From Idiomarina aminovorans (GTDB taxonomy: Bacteria; Pseudomonadota; Gammaproteobacteria; Enterobacterales; Alteromonadaceae), in assembly GCF_023155095.1 (NCBI RefSeq), contig NZ_JAKNDA010000005.1, positions 1 through 64,000 of the forward strand: a stretch of 64,000 nt of DNA. Reading direction: 5' to 3'. The notes below the pieces were generated by a model that saw only the letters and a list, made by a program, of their open reading frames with translations, did no database searches and was not told where the DNA came from. The position numbers and the translations under genes were made by a program. Positions 9,896 through 21,200 of the stretch are shown in pieces (the stretch's first letter is position 1; every line of letters begins with the position of its first letter).

Positions 9896-9958
9896 CTACA
9901 CCACCCGCTTATTTGGGAAGTGCCACCACCAATGTTGGGTTGTTGTACGTAAAAACAT
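9896..9958 (-). CDS. trpL: trp operon leader peptide
   Basis: A 20-residue reading frame begins MFLRTTTQH and continues with three consecutive tryptophan codons at residues 10-12. It ends 34 bases before the attenuator hairpin. When charged tRNA-Trp is scarce, a ribosome stalled on the Trp codons would free the following AGCGGGT segment to pair with the terminator arm. An early segment (ACGTACAAC) can pair with GTTGTGCGT just past the stop codon, giving the usual 1:2 pairing. The ribosome-binding site is weak. The structure is read directly; the mechanism is inferred from the enteric trp leader. Confidence 0.9.
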   Translation of the reverse strand: MFLRTTTQHWWWHFPNKRVV

Positions 9959-9995
9959 AAGTTGTATAGCTCTTTTCATTCAATGTAATGCTGAC

Positions 9996-10024
9996 AAATT
10001 AACGCTTACGCGAAAGTCTGTCAA
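9996..10024 (-). promoter_or_regulatory. Probable trp operon promoter
   Basis: On the minus strand TTGACA (10019-10024) is followed after 17 bases by TAATTT (9996-10001). Transcription would start near 9989, about 30 bases before the trpL start codon. I see no clear match to the TrpR operator. Confidence 0.65.
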
Positions 10025-10064
10025 TAGTTGTTTTCTTTTTACTGATAATCTCTACCTATATTCT

Positions 10065-11600
10065 CTACTTATATTCTGCCGGCTTGCCTTTTGAATCTGA
10101 CTTACGAATAAATTCGCGTAAATCATCGTTCGCTTTTTGCAGATCAGGGCGACGAAGATACATCATGTGACCACTGCGATACCCTTTGAACTGAATGCGA
10201 TCGCTCATGTGAGTGCTCGGGTCCAAATGCCACATTGTGTATTTGGCATCAAAGTAGTTGGTAGCGCCGTCAAAGTAGCCGGATTGAACCAGTACATTCA
10301 GGTATGGGTTTTGAGCCATGGCCTGACGCAGTTGCTTGCCGGTGTTGTTATTGGTGCGATCCCACGGGTGTACCGGGCCAAACATGTTGTACTTAATATC
10401 GGTTTCAAAATTCAATTCTTCACGCAGGTAATAGTTAATTGCCGGCGTAAACGAGTGCAACCATGAGGTTAGCTCGGCATTAAAATCAGGACGGTCGCCA
10501 GCGCGTTTCTCATCAAGCCCCAGGTAGCGGGAATCAAGACGACCAATAGTACGGTCACGGTCACGTAGTAATTCTTTCCAGAAGTACCAAGTGCTGGGTG
10601 CCAGGTTATTATCCATTACGGCTTGTTGCGAAAGCCCCGAATAGTAAGCAACACGCTCAGCCATTTGTTCACGTGCCTCACCGGTCAGCATGGCGCCTTT
10701 TGCCAGTGCTGGTAAATATTGGTCCAGCGCGAAGCGTTCAACTTCCGGTAATAACTCATCCAGATCTTTGCTTTGCAGAGCTTCCGGCAGTGCATCGTGA
10801 TACCAGGCCGCTGCCGCGAAATAAGGCAGCTGGTTCGCTTGTTTGACCGGGCCGTCACGGTCAAGACCAATATCGGTTGGAGACACCAGAATAACGCCGT
10901 TTAAGTACATCCACTGGCTGTTCTGAAGCTCCAGCGCAAGACCCGATACGCGAGTAGTACCGTAGCTTTCACCAATGAGATATTTCGGCGACTGCCAACG
11001 GTTCATGCGTGTGGTGAACGTGTTCATCCATTCGGCCAGATATTTTACATCGGCATTAACACCAAAGAACGTCTCTTTTTGTTCTGCGCGCGACGGCATT
11101 TCACCGTCTTCGTTTGGCAGTACGCGTGAATAGCCGGTGTTGACGGGGTTAATGAAAACAATATCAGCCACATCCAGAATGGAGTGGGGGTTGTCCTGTA
11201 CGCCGTATGGTTGAATTGGATAACCTTCTTCGCTCAGGTTTAAAACTTTTGGCCCAGTGTAAGCAATGTGCATCCAGACTGATGCTGAACCCGGACCGCC
11301 GTTAAACGAATAAACAACCGGGCGTGATTCGCGGTTATCAACGTCCTGACGTTCGTAGTAGGTATAGAACAAGGACGCGGTTGGGTTTCCTTCATCGTCC
11401 CACACTGGCTGAGTGCCGGCGGTTGCTGTGTAATCCACTGTTTCGCCATTAATTTCGACACTGTGTTCCGTAACGACCTCAGTGTCGACTGGCAGCATGC
11501 GTTTATGATCAGTTGGTGCATCTTGGGCAATAACGGGTGTTGATGATACTGAGCAACCCATTAGTGATAAAGAGGCAATTAAAGCGAGACTTTTTCGCAT
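10065..11600 (-). CDS. S10-family serine carboxypeptidase-like lipoprotein
   Basis: The 511-residue precursor begins MRKSLALIASLSLMGCS, a lipoprotein-type signal with the lipidated cysteine at residue 16. The S10 peptidase signature includes SFNGGPGSAS near residue 98 (oxyanion hole) and GESYGTTR near residue 206 (nucleophile serine). The catalytic histidine lies in YRSGHMMY near residue 477. It probably removes C-terminal residues from peptides in the periplasm or at the outer surface, which fits the protein-feeding lifestyle of Idiomarina. It is transcribed toward the trp operon from its own promoter. Confidence 0.88.
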   Translation of the reverse strand: MRKSLALIASLSLMGCSVSSTPVIAQDAPTDHKRMLPVDTEVVTEHSVEINGETVDYTATAGTQPVWDDEGNPTASLFYTYYERQDVDNRESRPVVYSFNGGPGSASVWMHIAYTGPKVLNLSEEGYPIQPYGVQDNPHSILDVADIVFINPVNTGYSRVLPNEDGEMPSRAEQKETFFGVNADVKYLAEWMNTFTTRMNRWQSPKYLIGESYGTTRVSGLALELQNSQWMYLNGVILVSPTDIGLDRDGPVKQANQLPYFAAAAWYHDALPEALQSKDLDELLPEVERFALDQYLPALAKGAMLTGEAREQMAERVAYYSGLSQQAVMDNNLAPSTWYFWKELLRDRDRTIGRLDSRYLGLDEKRAGDRPDFNAELTSWLHSFTPAINYYLREELNFETDIKYNMFGPVHPWDRTNNNTGKQLRQAMAQNPYLNVLVQSGYFDGATNYFDAKYTMWHLDPSTHMSDRIQFKGYRSGHMMYLRRPDLQKANDDLREFIRKSDSKGKPAEYK

Positions 11601-11721
11601 AAGATTATTCTCCGTCTTTTAAGGTTGCCTAAGATTAACAAATAATTACTCTAAAGAGTCAAAGGTTATGCGACTATTGGGTTTATTCCTGCGACTGGAT
11701 CCTATTTGAATGAGGTCTTTG

Positions 11722-12420
11722 ATGAAAATAACACACTTAACGCGGGCGGCTTGTTGGCTGTTACTTCCTTTGTTCGGCCTGCCGGCAAATGCTCAGAATC
11801 TGTCCGACGCAATGAAAGCAGGCTTACAGACAATGGCGTCGGAGCAGCTTAATGCGGATCTCGAAGTGGGCGAGCTTGAGGTGAACTCACTGACCGATGG
11901 TCTGACAGCGAATAATGTGCGTTTTGCCACCCGGCTGGATGCTTTGTCTGAGCCGGAAAATCAACTTCTTCTGGCTAAACAACTGGTACTAACCGGTGAC
12001 TGGCAGGCGCTTGGCAGTAGCCGCGTGGATATTTCCAAAATTGCGGTTTCCGGAGCGCAGTTAACCGTTGCTTACTACGATACGGGGCGTTCAAACCTGC
12101 ATGAGTTTTTGCAGCAGATGAATTCGGTTAAAGTACAGAAGATCAACTCAGTACCGTTAAACTGGCGGATTGATGAATGGCTGATGGAAGATGTGACGAT
12201 TAACCTATTTGACAGGGGCGAGCCAATTTTAAGTGTCCATGTCAGCGAGCTTGCTTTGCAGGACTTGCAGTCAATGCAAAATGCGAATGGCCGGGTAAAG
12301 GAACTGTTGTGGCCAATTCTTGAGCAGGCGGCAGAGCAGGTAAGCAATGGTAACCCCAATTTACAAGTCGATAGTATGGCGCTTTCCCGCTTTTTGTTAC
12401 GTGAAGCTATGGCGTTCTGA
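11722..12420 (+). CDS. Exported protein of unknown function
   Basis: About 232 residues with a signal peptide (MKITHLTRAACWLLLPLFGL, predicted cleavage after ANA). The mature part reads as a beta-rich domain with no motif I recognise; the alternation of short hydrophobic strands is reminiscent of AsmA- or DUF945-like periplasmic proteins, but this is only an impression. I chose the ATG at 11722 because GAGG lies six bases upstream; an ATG at 11710 would add four residues. The gene is divergent from the S10 peptidase and precedes the reductase gene. Confidence 0.7.
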   Translation: MKITHLTRAACWLLLPLFGLPANAQNLSDAMKAGLQTMASEQLNADLEVGELEVNSLTDGLTANNVRFATRLDALSEPENQLLLAKQLVLTGDWQALGSSRVDISKIAVSGAQLTVAYYDTGRSNLHEFLQQMNSVKVQKINSVPLNWRIDEWLMEDVTINLFDRGEPILSVHVSELALQDLQSMQNANGRVKELLWPILEQAAEQVSNGNPNLQVDSMALSRFLLREAMAF

Positions 12421-12427
12421 GCTTGAG

Positions 12428-12476
12428 TTAAACGGGTTTAAGCAGTACAGTTAGCAAAAGTTAAACACCCGTTTAA
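12428..12476 (+). promoter_or_regulatory. Two PsrA-type palindromic operators upstream of the dienoyl-CoA reductase gene
   Basis: Two palindromes share the half-sites TTAAAC / GTTTAA: one at 12428-12441 with a 2-base spacer and one at 12461-12476 with a 4-base spacer. The PsrA consensus in Pseudomonas and relatives is AAAC-N2-4-GTTT, and PsrA represses fatty-acid degradation genes. The outer arms can also pair with each other as a 10-bp stem. Repression of the downstream fadH-like gene is an inference. Confidence 0.6.
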
Positions 12477-12481
12477 AATAA

Positions 12482-14511
<2,030 letters not shown>

Positions 14512-14512
<1 letters not shown>

Positions 14513-15339
14513 TGCCTGTTTATGATTTACATTGCCACAGCACACATTCGGATGGCTCGTTGTCAGTCTCCGAGCTGCTGTTACGGGCATGCGAGCAAAA
14601 TGTTGATGTGCTGGCGCTAACTGACCATGATTGTGTGGATGGCTTAGCTCAGGCGAGAGCTTTGGTCGAAAAAGAGCAGCTACCCATTCAATTTATCAAT
14701 GGCGTTGAAATAAGTTGTCGCTGGCACAGCTTTGAAATTCATATTGTCGGGCTCAATATTGATCCCAATGAAGAGCAGTTGAAAGCGTTATTGAGTCAAC
14801 AACAGCAGCGTCGTTACCAACGTTTTGATGCCATGTTGGAAAAGCTGTATCAGCGCGGTGTGAACTTATCGTCAAAAGAGTGTGAAGCTGACGGAATGCC
14901 GACCCGAAAGCACATTGCTGATGCCATGGTCCGCAAAGGTATTGTCAGCAAGCCGCAGCAGGCTTTTGACCGTTATATTGGCAAGGGCAGCAGTGCCTAC
15001 GTCAACCCTGAGTGGTGTGACATTCCCGCGGCAATAATGGCTATTCATAGTGCCGGAGGCAAGGCCGTTCTGGCGCACCCGCATGGCTATAAAATATCCA
15101 ATAAGTGGCTGCGGAAATTGCTGACGGAAGCTAAGGAGTGGGGACTGGACGCAATGGAAGTCAGTTTATCTCAGCAGTCTCCGGGTCACCGCGATGCGTT
15201 GGCTAAAATGAGCCGGGAATATGGCTTACTGGCTTCTCAGGGCTCGGATTTTCACTACCCGGGCAACTGGCGTGAACTGGGCAAAAACCTTTGTCTGCCA
15301 GCGGACTGTGTGCCAATATGGGAGCATTGGTCACAGTAA
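14512..15339 (+). CDS. rnm: PHP-domain 5'-3' exoribonuclease RNase AM (YciV/TrpH)
   Basis: A 275-residue PHP phosphoesterase. The metal-binding signature DLHCHSTHSDGSL starts at residue 5 and LTDHD follows near residue 36. The C-terminal GSDFHYPG near residue 242 supplies the last metal ligands. E. coli RNase AM (formerly YciV/TrpH) trims the 5' ends of rRNAs and acts on short RNAs and on 3',5'-bisphosphates. The ATG overlaps the fadH stop by one base, so translation may be coupled. yciO follows, as in many gammaproteobacteria. Confidence 0.88.
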
Positions 15340-15356
15340 CAGAACTGGGGTAGATT

Positions 15357-15980
15357 ATGAGTCAATTTTTTGAAATCCATCCGGAAAATCCTCAAGCGCG
15401 TTTAATCCAGCAGTCAGTTCAAATTATCCGAAGCGGCGGCGTTGTGGTTTATCCGACAGACTCGGGTTATGCCATTGGCTGTCAAATTGGGGACAAAGCC
15501 GCAGCGGAGCGTATTTGCGGCATTCGCGATATTAATAAAGAACACAACTTTACCCTGGTGTGCCGCGATTTATCTGAGTTGTCAACGTATGCCCGAGTGG
15601 ATAACAATGCTTTTCGTTTGCTGAAAAACAATACACCCGGTCCTTATACGTTTATTCTAAAAGGCACTAAAGAGGTTCCTAAACGACTGCTGAACCCTAA
15701 GCGTAAAACCATTGGCATCCGGGTTCCGACCAACCGTATTGCGATGGCACTGCTGGAGGAACTCAACGAACCTTTAATGTCGACCAGTTTGATTCTTGGC
15801 GAAGGGATAGCGGCGGAATCTGACCCCGAAGAAATTCGCGATAAGCTGGAAAAACGGGTGGATTTAATTATTGATGGCCGTCATAAAGGTGAAGAGCCAA
15901 CCACCGTTGTTGACTTATCTGAAGGTGCACCGACCATCCGTCGGGAAGGCTCCGGAGACACAAAACCTTTTGAGTTTTAA
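15357..15980 (+). CDS. yciO: YciO family (Sua5/YrdC-like) protein
   Basis: The 207-residue protein has the YrdC/Sua5 dsRNA-binding-like fold: VVYPTDSGYAIGC near residue 31 and the KRKTIGIRVPTN segment near residue 118. Sua5 and YrdC make threonylcarbamoyl-AMP for tRNA t6A; YciO is a paralogue whose activity is weaker or less certain. The protein lacks the C-terminal Sua5 domain. Its place between rnm and scpA is conserved in related genomes. Confidence 0.88.
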   Translation: MSQFFEIHPENPQARLIQQSVQIIRSGGVVVYPTDSGYAIGCQIGDKAAAERICGIRDINKEHNFTLVCRDLSELSTYARVDNNAFRLLKNNTPGPYTFILKGTKEVPKRLLNPKRKTIGIRVPTNRIAMALLEELNEPLMSTSLILGEGIAAESDPEEIRDKLEKRVDLIIDGRHKGEEPTTVVDLSEGAPTIRREGSGDTKPFEF

Positions 15981-16006
15981 ACACATGATCAGTCGTCGGG
16001 TTAATT

Positions 16007-16822
16007 ATGGCTGAACAACAATCACTGCCGTTAGGGTTTGTCCGCGGCGAACCGGTCATAGAAAAGCCCGAAGACCTCTACATACCACCGGACGCGCTGG
16101 AAGTGATTTTGGATACGTTCAGCGGTCCGATGGATTTGTTGTTGTATTTAATTCGTAAGCAGAAACTTGATATTGTCGATATGCCAATTTTAGCGATAAC
16201 CCGACAATACGTTGAGTATGTGGACATGATGCAGGAGCTGAAGCTGGAGTTAGCTGCCGACTATTTGGTTATGGCGGCAATTTTGGCAGAAATTAAAAGT
16301 CGGTTATTGTTACCCAAGCCGCCTCAGGAAGACGAAGAAGAAGAGGACCCCAGAGCCGAGCTAATCAGGCGCTTACAAGAGTATGAAGCCATACGCGAGG
16401 GGGCAGAGTATATCGAACAGCGGCCACAAATTGGGCGCGATATATTGCTCAGTGAAGTGGATAACAACGCCCGTGAATGGGTAACATCGGTACCGCCAGA
16501 AGTGACTTTAGAGGATCTGACTTTAGCTTTCAGTCGTGTTCTTCAACAGACTGAACTGAAAGCGCATCATCAGATTAAACGCGAGCAGCTGTCAACGCGG
16601 GCGAGAATGAGTCAGGTACTGGAGCTGCTAAGCCAGAAAAAATACGTTTCTTTTAGTCAGCTTTTCACTCGAAAAGAGGGTCGTGCCGGTGCAGTAGTCA
16701 GCTTTTTAGCAATTTTAGAACTTGTGAAGGAATCAATGGTAGAATTGTCACAAGTTGAACCCATGAGTGATATTCGCCTGAGTTTGAGACAGCACAATCA
16801 AGATGAATCCGTTACAGCTTAA
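16007..16822 (+). CDS. scpA: Segregation and condensation protein A
   Basis: ScpA is the kleisin subunit of the SMC-ScpAB chromosome condensin. This 271-residue protein shows the kleisin N-terminal helix region FSGPMDLLLYLIRKQKLDI near residues 38-56, followed by LAADYLVMAAILAEIKSRLLLP, an acidic run at residues 106-111, and a C-terminal winged-helix region. The gene overlaps scpB by 20 bases, a typical arrangement. An SMC gene is not in the window. The start ATG has only a weak ribosome-binding site (GGTTAATT). Confidence 0.93.
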   Translation: MAEQQSLPLGFVRGEPVIEKPEDLYIPPDALEVILDTFSGPMDLLLYLIRKQKLDIVDMPILAITRQYVEYVDMMQELKLELAADYLVMAAILAEIKSRLLLPKPPQEDEEEEDPRAELIRRLQEYEAIREGAEYIEQRPQIGRDILLSEVDNNAREWVTSVPPEVTLEDLTLAFSRVLQQTELKAHHQIKREQLSTRARMSQVLELLSQKKYVSFSQLFTRKEGRAGAVVSFLAILELVKESMVELSQVEPMSDIRLSLRQHNQDESVTA

Positions 16823-17375
16823 ACAACTTATTGAAGCCGCTTTGTTTGCGCACCCACAACCGTTATCAGCCGAACAGCTTTACCAGCTTTTACTGAATAA
16901 AGGGGAAGCGTCACTAACGGCAATCAGGCAGCAGCTTAAAGAGCTGCAGTCCGATTACCGGGAACGAGGTATTGAGTTGGTGAAAGTGGCGTCTGGATAC
17001 CGTTTTCAAACGCGGGCTGAACTGGGACAACGATTAGCCGGCCTTTGGCAGGAAAAACCGGCACGCTACTCCAATGCGTTACTGGAAACGTTGGCTTTGA
17101 TTGTTTATCGACAACCTATAACGCGTGGTGAAATAGAACAGATACGGGGTGTCAGTGTTAGTAGTCAAATAATGAAAACACTGCAGGAAAGAGGTTGGGT
17201 AAAAGTTGTCGGGCACAAAGAAGTTCCGGGACGGCCGCAACTTTATGCCAGCACTGACGATTTTTTAGATGATTTTAATTTGAGTGACTTATCTGAATTA
17301 CCGAATATAGACACACTTAATGAAGATGATGAAGCTACCGCTGAGACAGCGACTAACGAGAGAGATGATTCGTAA
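16803..17375 (+). CDS. scpB: Segregation and condensation protein B
   Basis: ScpB, 190 residues, dimerises and binds ScpA through two winged-helix domains. The first covers roughly residues 1-80 and the second residues 85-160, with the conserved [22 protein letters not shown] near residues 95-116 and the GRPQLYA turn near residue 146. The acidic, low-complexity tail is normal for the family. The stop codon overlaps the rluB start by one base. Confidence 0.93.
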   Translation: MNPLQLKQLIEAALFAHPQPLSAEQLYQLLLNKGEASLTAIRQQLKELQSDYRERGIELVKVASGYRFQTRAELGQRLAGLWQEKPARYSNALLETLALIVYRQPITRGEIEQIRGVSVSSQIMKTLQERGWVKVVGHKEVPGRPQLYASTDDFLDDFNLSDLSELPNIDTLNEDDEATAETATNERDDS

Positions 17376-18235
17376 TGACCGAGAAATTACAAAAGGTTTT
17401 AGCCCGATCTGGACATGGCTCACGCCGTGAAATTGAAGCAAAAATTTCGGCTGGCCGCATTCGGGTAGACAACAAAGTAGCTCAGCTAGGTGAGCGTATT
17501 GACGCTGACGCCAAGGTGCGTATTGATGGTCATGAGGTTCAGATTAAACCTGAAGAAGAGGTCATTTGCCGGGTTTTAATGTATCACAAACCGGAAGGTG
17601 AGCTCTGTACCCGTAAGGACCCAGAGGGCCGGCCCACAGTTTATGACCGCTTACCAAGAATGACAGGGGCGCGATGGGTTGCCGTGGGTCGTCTGGATGT
17701 GAATACATCGGGCCTGCTGTTATTTACCACTGACGGAGAGCTTGCTAACCGCCTGATGCACCCCAGCCAACAGGTAGAGAGGGAATACGCGGTACGTGTT
17801 TTTGGCGAAGTGAATGAAGCCATGATGCAGCGCCTGCGTAAAGGCGTTCAGCTGGAAGACGGCGTGGCAAAATTCAATAGCATAAAGCCCGCTGGTGGTG
17901 ACGGCATGAACCGTTGGTTCCATGTCACTATCAGTGAAGGTCGTAATCGCGAGGTTCGCCGTTTATGGGAGTCTCAGGAGGTTCAGGTCAGTCGTCTTAT
18001 TCGCGTTCGCTATGGCGACATTCCTCTGGAAGCAGGTCTTCCACAGGGTGGATGGGCAGAAATGTCTCTGACTCAGGTTAACGCGTTAAGAACGCAGGTG
18101 AATTTGCCGGCGGAGCAGCATTCTTTTCTGGATCCTCGTCATGAAGAGTCTAAACAACGGCGCTTTGCGAAAATCCGTAAAGCCACAGCCCAGCATCGTC
18201 AGAATAAAAAGCAGAGTAAACGCCGGGGTAAATAA
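17375..18235 (+). CDS. rluB: 23S rRNA pseudouridine synthase RluB
   Basis: The 286-residue enzyme modifies U2605 (E. coli numbering) of 23S rRNA. An N-terminal S4 RNA-binding domain ([18 protein letters not shown]) is followed by the RsuA/RluB catalytic domain with [12 protein letters not shown] near residue 107, in which the aspartate is catalytic. The C-terminal tail is Lys/Arg/Gln-rich, as is usual in RluB. The link to scpAB is conserved in gammaproteobacteria. RluE/RluF are alternatives but lack this neighbourhood. Confidence 0.92.
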   Translation: MTEKLQKVLARSGHGSRREIEAKISAGRIRVDNKVAQLGERIDADAKVRIDGHEVQIKPEEEVICRVLMYHKPEGELCTRKDPEGRPTVYDRLPRMTGARWVAVGRLDVNTSGLLLFTTDGELANRLMHPSQQVEREYAVRVFGEVNEAMMQRLRKGVQLEDGVAKFNSIKPAGGDGMNRWFHVTISEGRNREVRRLWESQEVQVSRLIRVRYGDIPLEAGLPQGGWAEMSLTQVNALRTQVNLPAEQHSFLDPRHEESKQRRFAKIRKATAQHRQNKKQSKRRGK

Positions 18236-19288
18236 GTGGCAACGTCTCAGCTTTGGGTATCTGACTTTTCGGCAAGCCAGCGTCTTCTTCTGGCCTGGCC
18301 TTATCGACGCGATGTCTGGCGCAAGAATGCCGAACCGGCTCGTAAGGCGCTGCTGAGATTAATAACTCAGTTACCGGAAAACACGCCGTTTTCGCTTGTT
18401 GTTTCCTCTGAATTGCGCGGCAACTTACCCAGCTCGCTAAAGCCTGTTCATTGTATCGAAATTGACTATGACGATATCTGGCTGCGTGATATTGCACCGC
18501 TGTGGCAAGCCACAGAAGCGGGATTAAAAGCTTTGTCGTTTAGTTTTGATGGCTGGGGTGGTGTCCAACAAGTCATTGCTAAGGATCAGTATTTTTCTCA
18601 AAACCTCTGTTCTCAGTTAAAGCGACCGGTGTATCAAAGCACTCTTATTGCTGAGGGTGGTGCTTTTACGCACAACGGTGATGGTTGTTGGTTAATTGGT
18701 TTGGGGTGTCTTAAGCGACGAAACCCGGGACTCACGGATAAAGAGCTTAAATGGGCATTAGGCCAGTTGTTGCCCGAGCAATGTTTGTACTTTTTTGACG
18801 GTTCTTTGCAAGCGGACGAAACCGGTGGGCATATCGATAACCTGGCGCTGTTCGTTGAGTCTGATACCTTGTTGTACGCAGCCACTGATAATAAAACACA
18901 CCCTGACTATGAAACCTGCCAGTCGCTACAAGAAAAAGTGAATGAATTGCCGGCGTTTATCAAAAAGGTTCCGTTACCTTTACCCTTTCCACAATTAGCA
19001 ACTGATGAAGAAAGGCTGGGTATAGAGTCAACTCAGTTGAGTTTAGAACGAACGGTTCAACTGCCTTTACTGTGCAGTTATGTGAATGTTTTACAAACGA
19101 CTGAGCTGGTTATAGTGCCGCAATTTGGTTTAGCAACAGACAGTCAAGCGTTGCAAGCGGTTTGCAAAGCCCTGCCCGAGCGACAAGTTATTGCTTTTGA
19201 TGTCCGGGAATTTATTTTAGGTGGCGGCGGCTTGCATTGTATCAGCCATAATTTACCGTCAACACGCCCTAATTTGAGCTTGGCTTAA
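18236..19288 (+). CDS. Peptidyl-arginine deiminase (PAD)/agmatine deiminase family protein
   Basis: A 350-residue member of the guanidino-modifying family. The catalytic landmarks are the DDIWLRDIAP segment near residue 79, EGGAF near residue 140, TGGHIDN near residue 199 (catalytic histidine) and GGGGLHC near residue 330 (nucleophile cysteine). Agmatine deiminase makes N-carbamoylputrescine; the exact substrate here is not certain because sequence between these motifs is divergent. The start is GTG, directly after the rluB stop. Its 3' end overlaps the convergent GGDEF gene by four bases. Confidence 0.82.
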   Translation: MATSQLWVSDFSASQRLLLAWPYRRDVWRKNAEPARKALLRLITQLPENTPFSLVVSSELRGNLPSSLKPVHCIEIDYDDIWLRDIAPLWQATEAGLKALSFSFDGWGGVQQVIAKDQYFSQNLCSQLKRPVYQSTLIAEGGAFTHNGDGCWLIGLGCLKRRNPGLTDKELKWALGQLLPEQCLYFFDGSLQADETGGHIDNLALFVESDTLLYAATDNKTHPDYETCQSLQEKVNELPAFIKKVPLPLPFPQLATDEERLGIESTQLSLERTVQLPLLCSYVNVLQTTELVIVPQFGLATDSQALQAVCKALPERQVIAFDVREFILGGGGLHCISHNLPSTRPNLSLA

Positions 19289-21129
19289 TCAGTAATGATA
19301 AGGCGTTCACGACCTTCATCTTTAGCGTCAAACAAGACGTTATCCGCACGTTTATATAATGAGTCAAAATCATCTTCTGGATGAGCGTTGGTAAAGCCCA
19401 TGCTAAAGGTAACCCGGTAATCTTCCGGCAAACCTTCAATAGGCTTGTTATTCAGTTCATTGGTAATGCGTTTAAAAATATTCCTGGCATCTTCTTTGCT
19501 GACATCAAAAAAGACCAGCAACCATTCTTCACCGCCCAGGCGACCAAAACTATCCTGCTCACGCAAGTTTTGTTTAGCAATTTCGGCAAAACGCTGTAAC
19601 ACATGGTCACCAACATCGTGGCCAAATTGATCATTTATTGTTTTGAAATGGTCAAAGTCTACAACAGCTAATGCCAGCTGACGCTGTTGTTCACGGGCTT
19701 GTTCCAGCCCTTTTTTACAAATACGGACAATAGCCCGTCTATTAGGGGCATTGGTTAAATCGTCTTTTAGCGCCAGCTCTGCAAATTTTTTACGGGCACG
19801 CCACTGTTGGTATAAAAAGGCTGAAACAATAACGACCACTAAGAAGCCCGAAATAATAACCCATATCAGCAGATAATATGACGTTTGTTGTTCCTGAAGT
19901 TCCAGTTGTTGCAGCTCGTTTTCTTTTTGCAACAGTTCATTGGTGGTCTCTTGTTCTTTGATTTCCAGACGCACCATAATTTCCTGCACTTGTTTGTCCC
20001 TATTCTGCTGTTGGAATTTTTGCATGTACTCTACAGAGGTTTTGTAATGCCCAAGAGCGGCTTTGTGGTCTCCTAGTTTTTGATAATAATCAGACCAGCG
20101 TTGGTGTAGATTTTGGTGTAACTCGTCGTCAGTAAGTGTATTGATGATAGAAGTTGCGGCTTCTAACTGACTTAGTGCATTATCGAGTTGTTCAGTGCCT
20201 AAATAAACTGACACGATAGCCAGTCGGCTTCGCGCTTCCATCGGGTGTGCTCCGGCCGATTTAAACTGAGGCAATGCTGTATTAAGGCGGGTTAAAGCTT
20301 GCTGGTAATGTTTATCGGCGACATCCATAGCGGCTATCTGGAACAGTGCGTAAGCAATACCCAGCTCATCGTCAATAGCTTTGCTGATTTCTAAAGCGGC
20401 AGTATAATGCTGCTCAGCGGCCTGGCGGTTTCCTGCGGCCTGATAAGCCCTTGCAAGGTTATACTCTGTTACTGAACTATCCCACTCACCGAGGTGTTCA
20501 CGACTGGTTTTCAGGGCTTCTTCTATATGCGTTAAAGCAATATCGTTAGCGCCAATACCCATATAAATAGAGCCTATGAGCCCATGAAACTCCGCCTGTA
20601 AACGCGGTCGTGCCGAATATTCGTCGCGGTCAAGTTGCTCCAGTATTTTTAAGGCTTGCGCGATATTTCCGGTATTTTGCATCACCTGTGCGTGCAACAT
20701 GTCAGCTTCAATTTGCAACTCTTTATTGCCGGATTCTTTGGCATGCTCTATTGCGTCGATACTGCTGGTATTTGCTTGTTTAAGTTGGCCTCGTTGCAGC
20801 AAATACCAGGTCTGGCTCATTTTCAGTAACGTTTTTGCAATTTTTGATTCAGCTAACTCGGCAAAACGCAAACCTTCCTGAATGGCTTTGTTTGCTTCAC
20901 CTTCGTTACCCGAGTAACGATAAGCTTCAGCTTGCAATGCGTAGGTCATAGCCAGTTTTTCGAACTGACGTTGATTGTCGTATTTTTCTATTAATTCAGC
21001 GGTCTTCTTGATCCATGCACCCGGGTTACTGCTGGCTTCAACGCGTTGTTGTTGCCAATCCTGAGCGGCTACCAACGGGGTGAAGACCAGCATAATGACA
21101 AATAAAATATGACGAGTTTTTTGGGACAA
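19285..21129 (-). CDS. Membrane diguanylate cyclase with periplasmic TPR sensor
   Basis: This 614-residue protein starts with a signal sequence (VIMLVFTPLVAAQ). Residues 30-360 are helical repeats of TPR type, followed by a Gln/Glu-rich coiled coil, a membrane segment around residues 411-433 and a GGDEF domain (about 440-614). The active-site loop reads GRLGGEEWLLVF, so the fifth signature residue is Trp instead of Phe. The DFDHFKTINDQFGHDVGD segment, which binds metal and substrate, is intact, so synthesis of cyclic di-GMP is likely. I see no inhibitory RxxD five residues before the motif. Confidence 0.88.
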   Translation of the reverse strand: MSQKTRHILFVIMLVFTPLVAAQDWQQQRVEASSNPGAWIKKTAELIEKYDNQRQFEKLAMTYALQAEAYRYSGNEGEANKAIQEGLRFAELAESKIAKTLLKMSQTWYLLQRGQLKQANTSSIDAIEHAKESGNKELQIEADMLHAQVMQNTGNIAQALKILEQLDRDEYSARPRLQAEFHGLIGSIYMGIGANDIALTHIEEALKTSREHLGEWDSSVTEYNLARAYQAAGNRQAAEQHYTAALEISKAIDDELGIAYALFQIAAMDVADKHYQQALTRLNTALPQFKSAGAHPMEARSRLAIVSVYLGTEQLDNALSQLEAATSIINTLTDDELHQNLHQRWSDYYQKLGDHKAALGHYKTSVEYMQKFQQQNRDKQVQEIMVRLEIKEQETTNELLQKENELQQLELQEQQTSYYLLIWVIISGFLVVVIVSAFLYQQWRARKKFAELALKDDLTNAPNRRAIVRICKKGLEQAREQQRQLALAVVDFDHFKTINDQFGHDVGDHVLQRFAEIAKQNLREQDSFGRLGGEEWLLVFFDVSKEDARNIFKRITNELNNKPIEGLPEDYRVTFSMGFTNAHPEDDFDSLYKRADNVLFDAKDEGRERLIITD

Positions 21130-21200
21130 AATGAACCTAACTGTTAAGAAAATGTTGAAGTTTTCTTCATTTTACCCATAGTGAGCAGCATAGCAATGGT

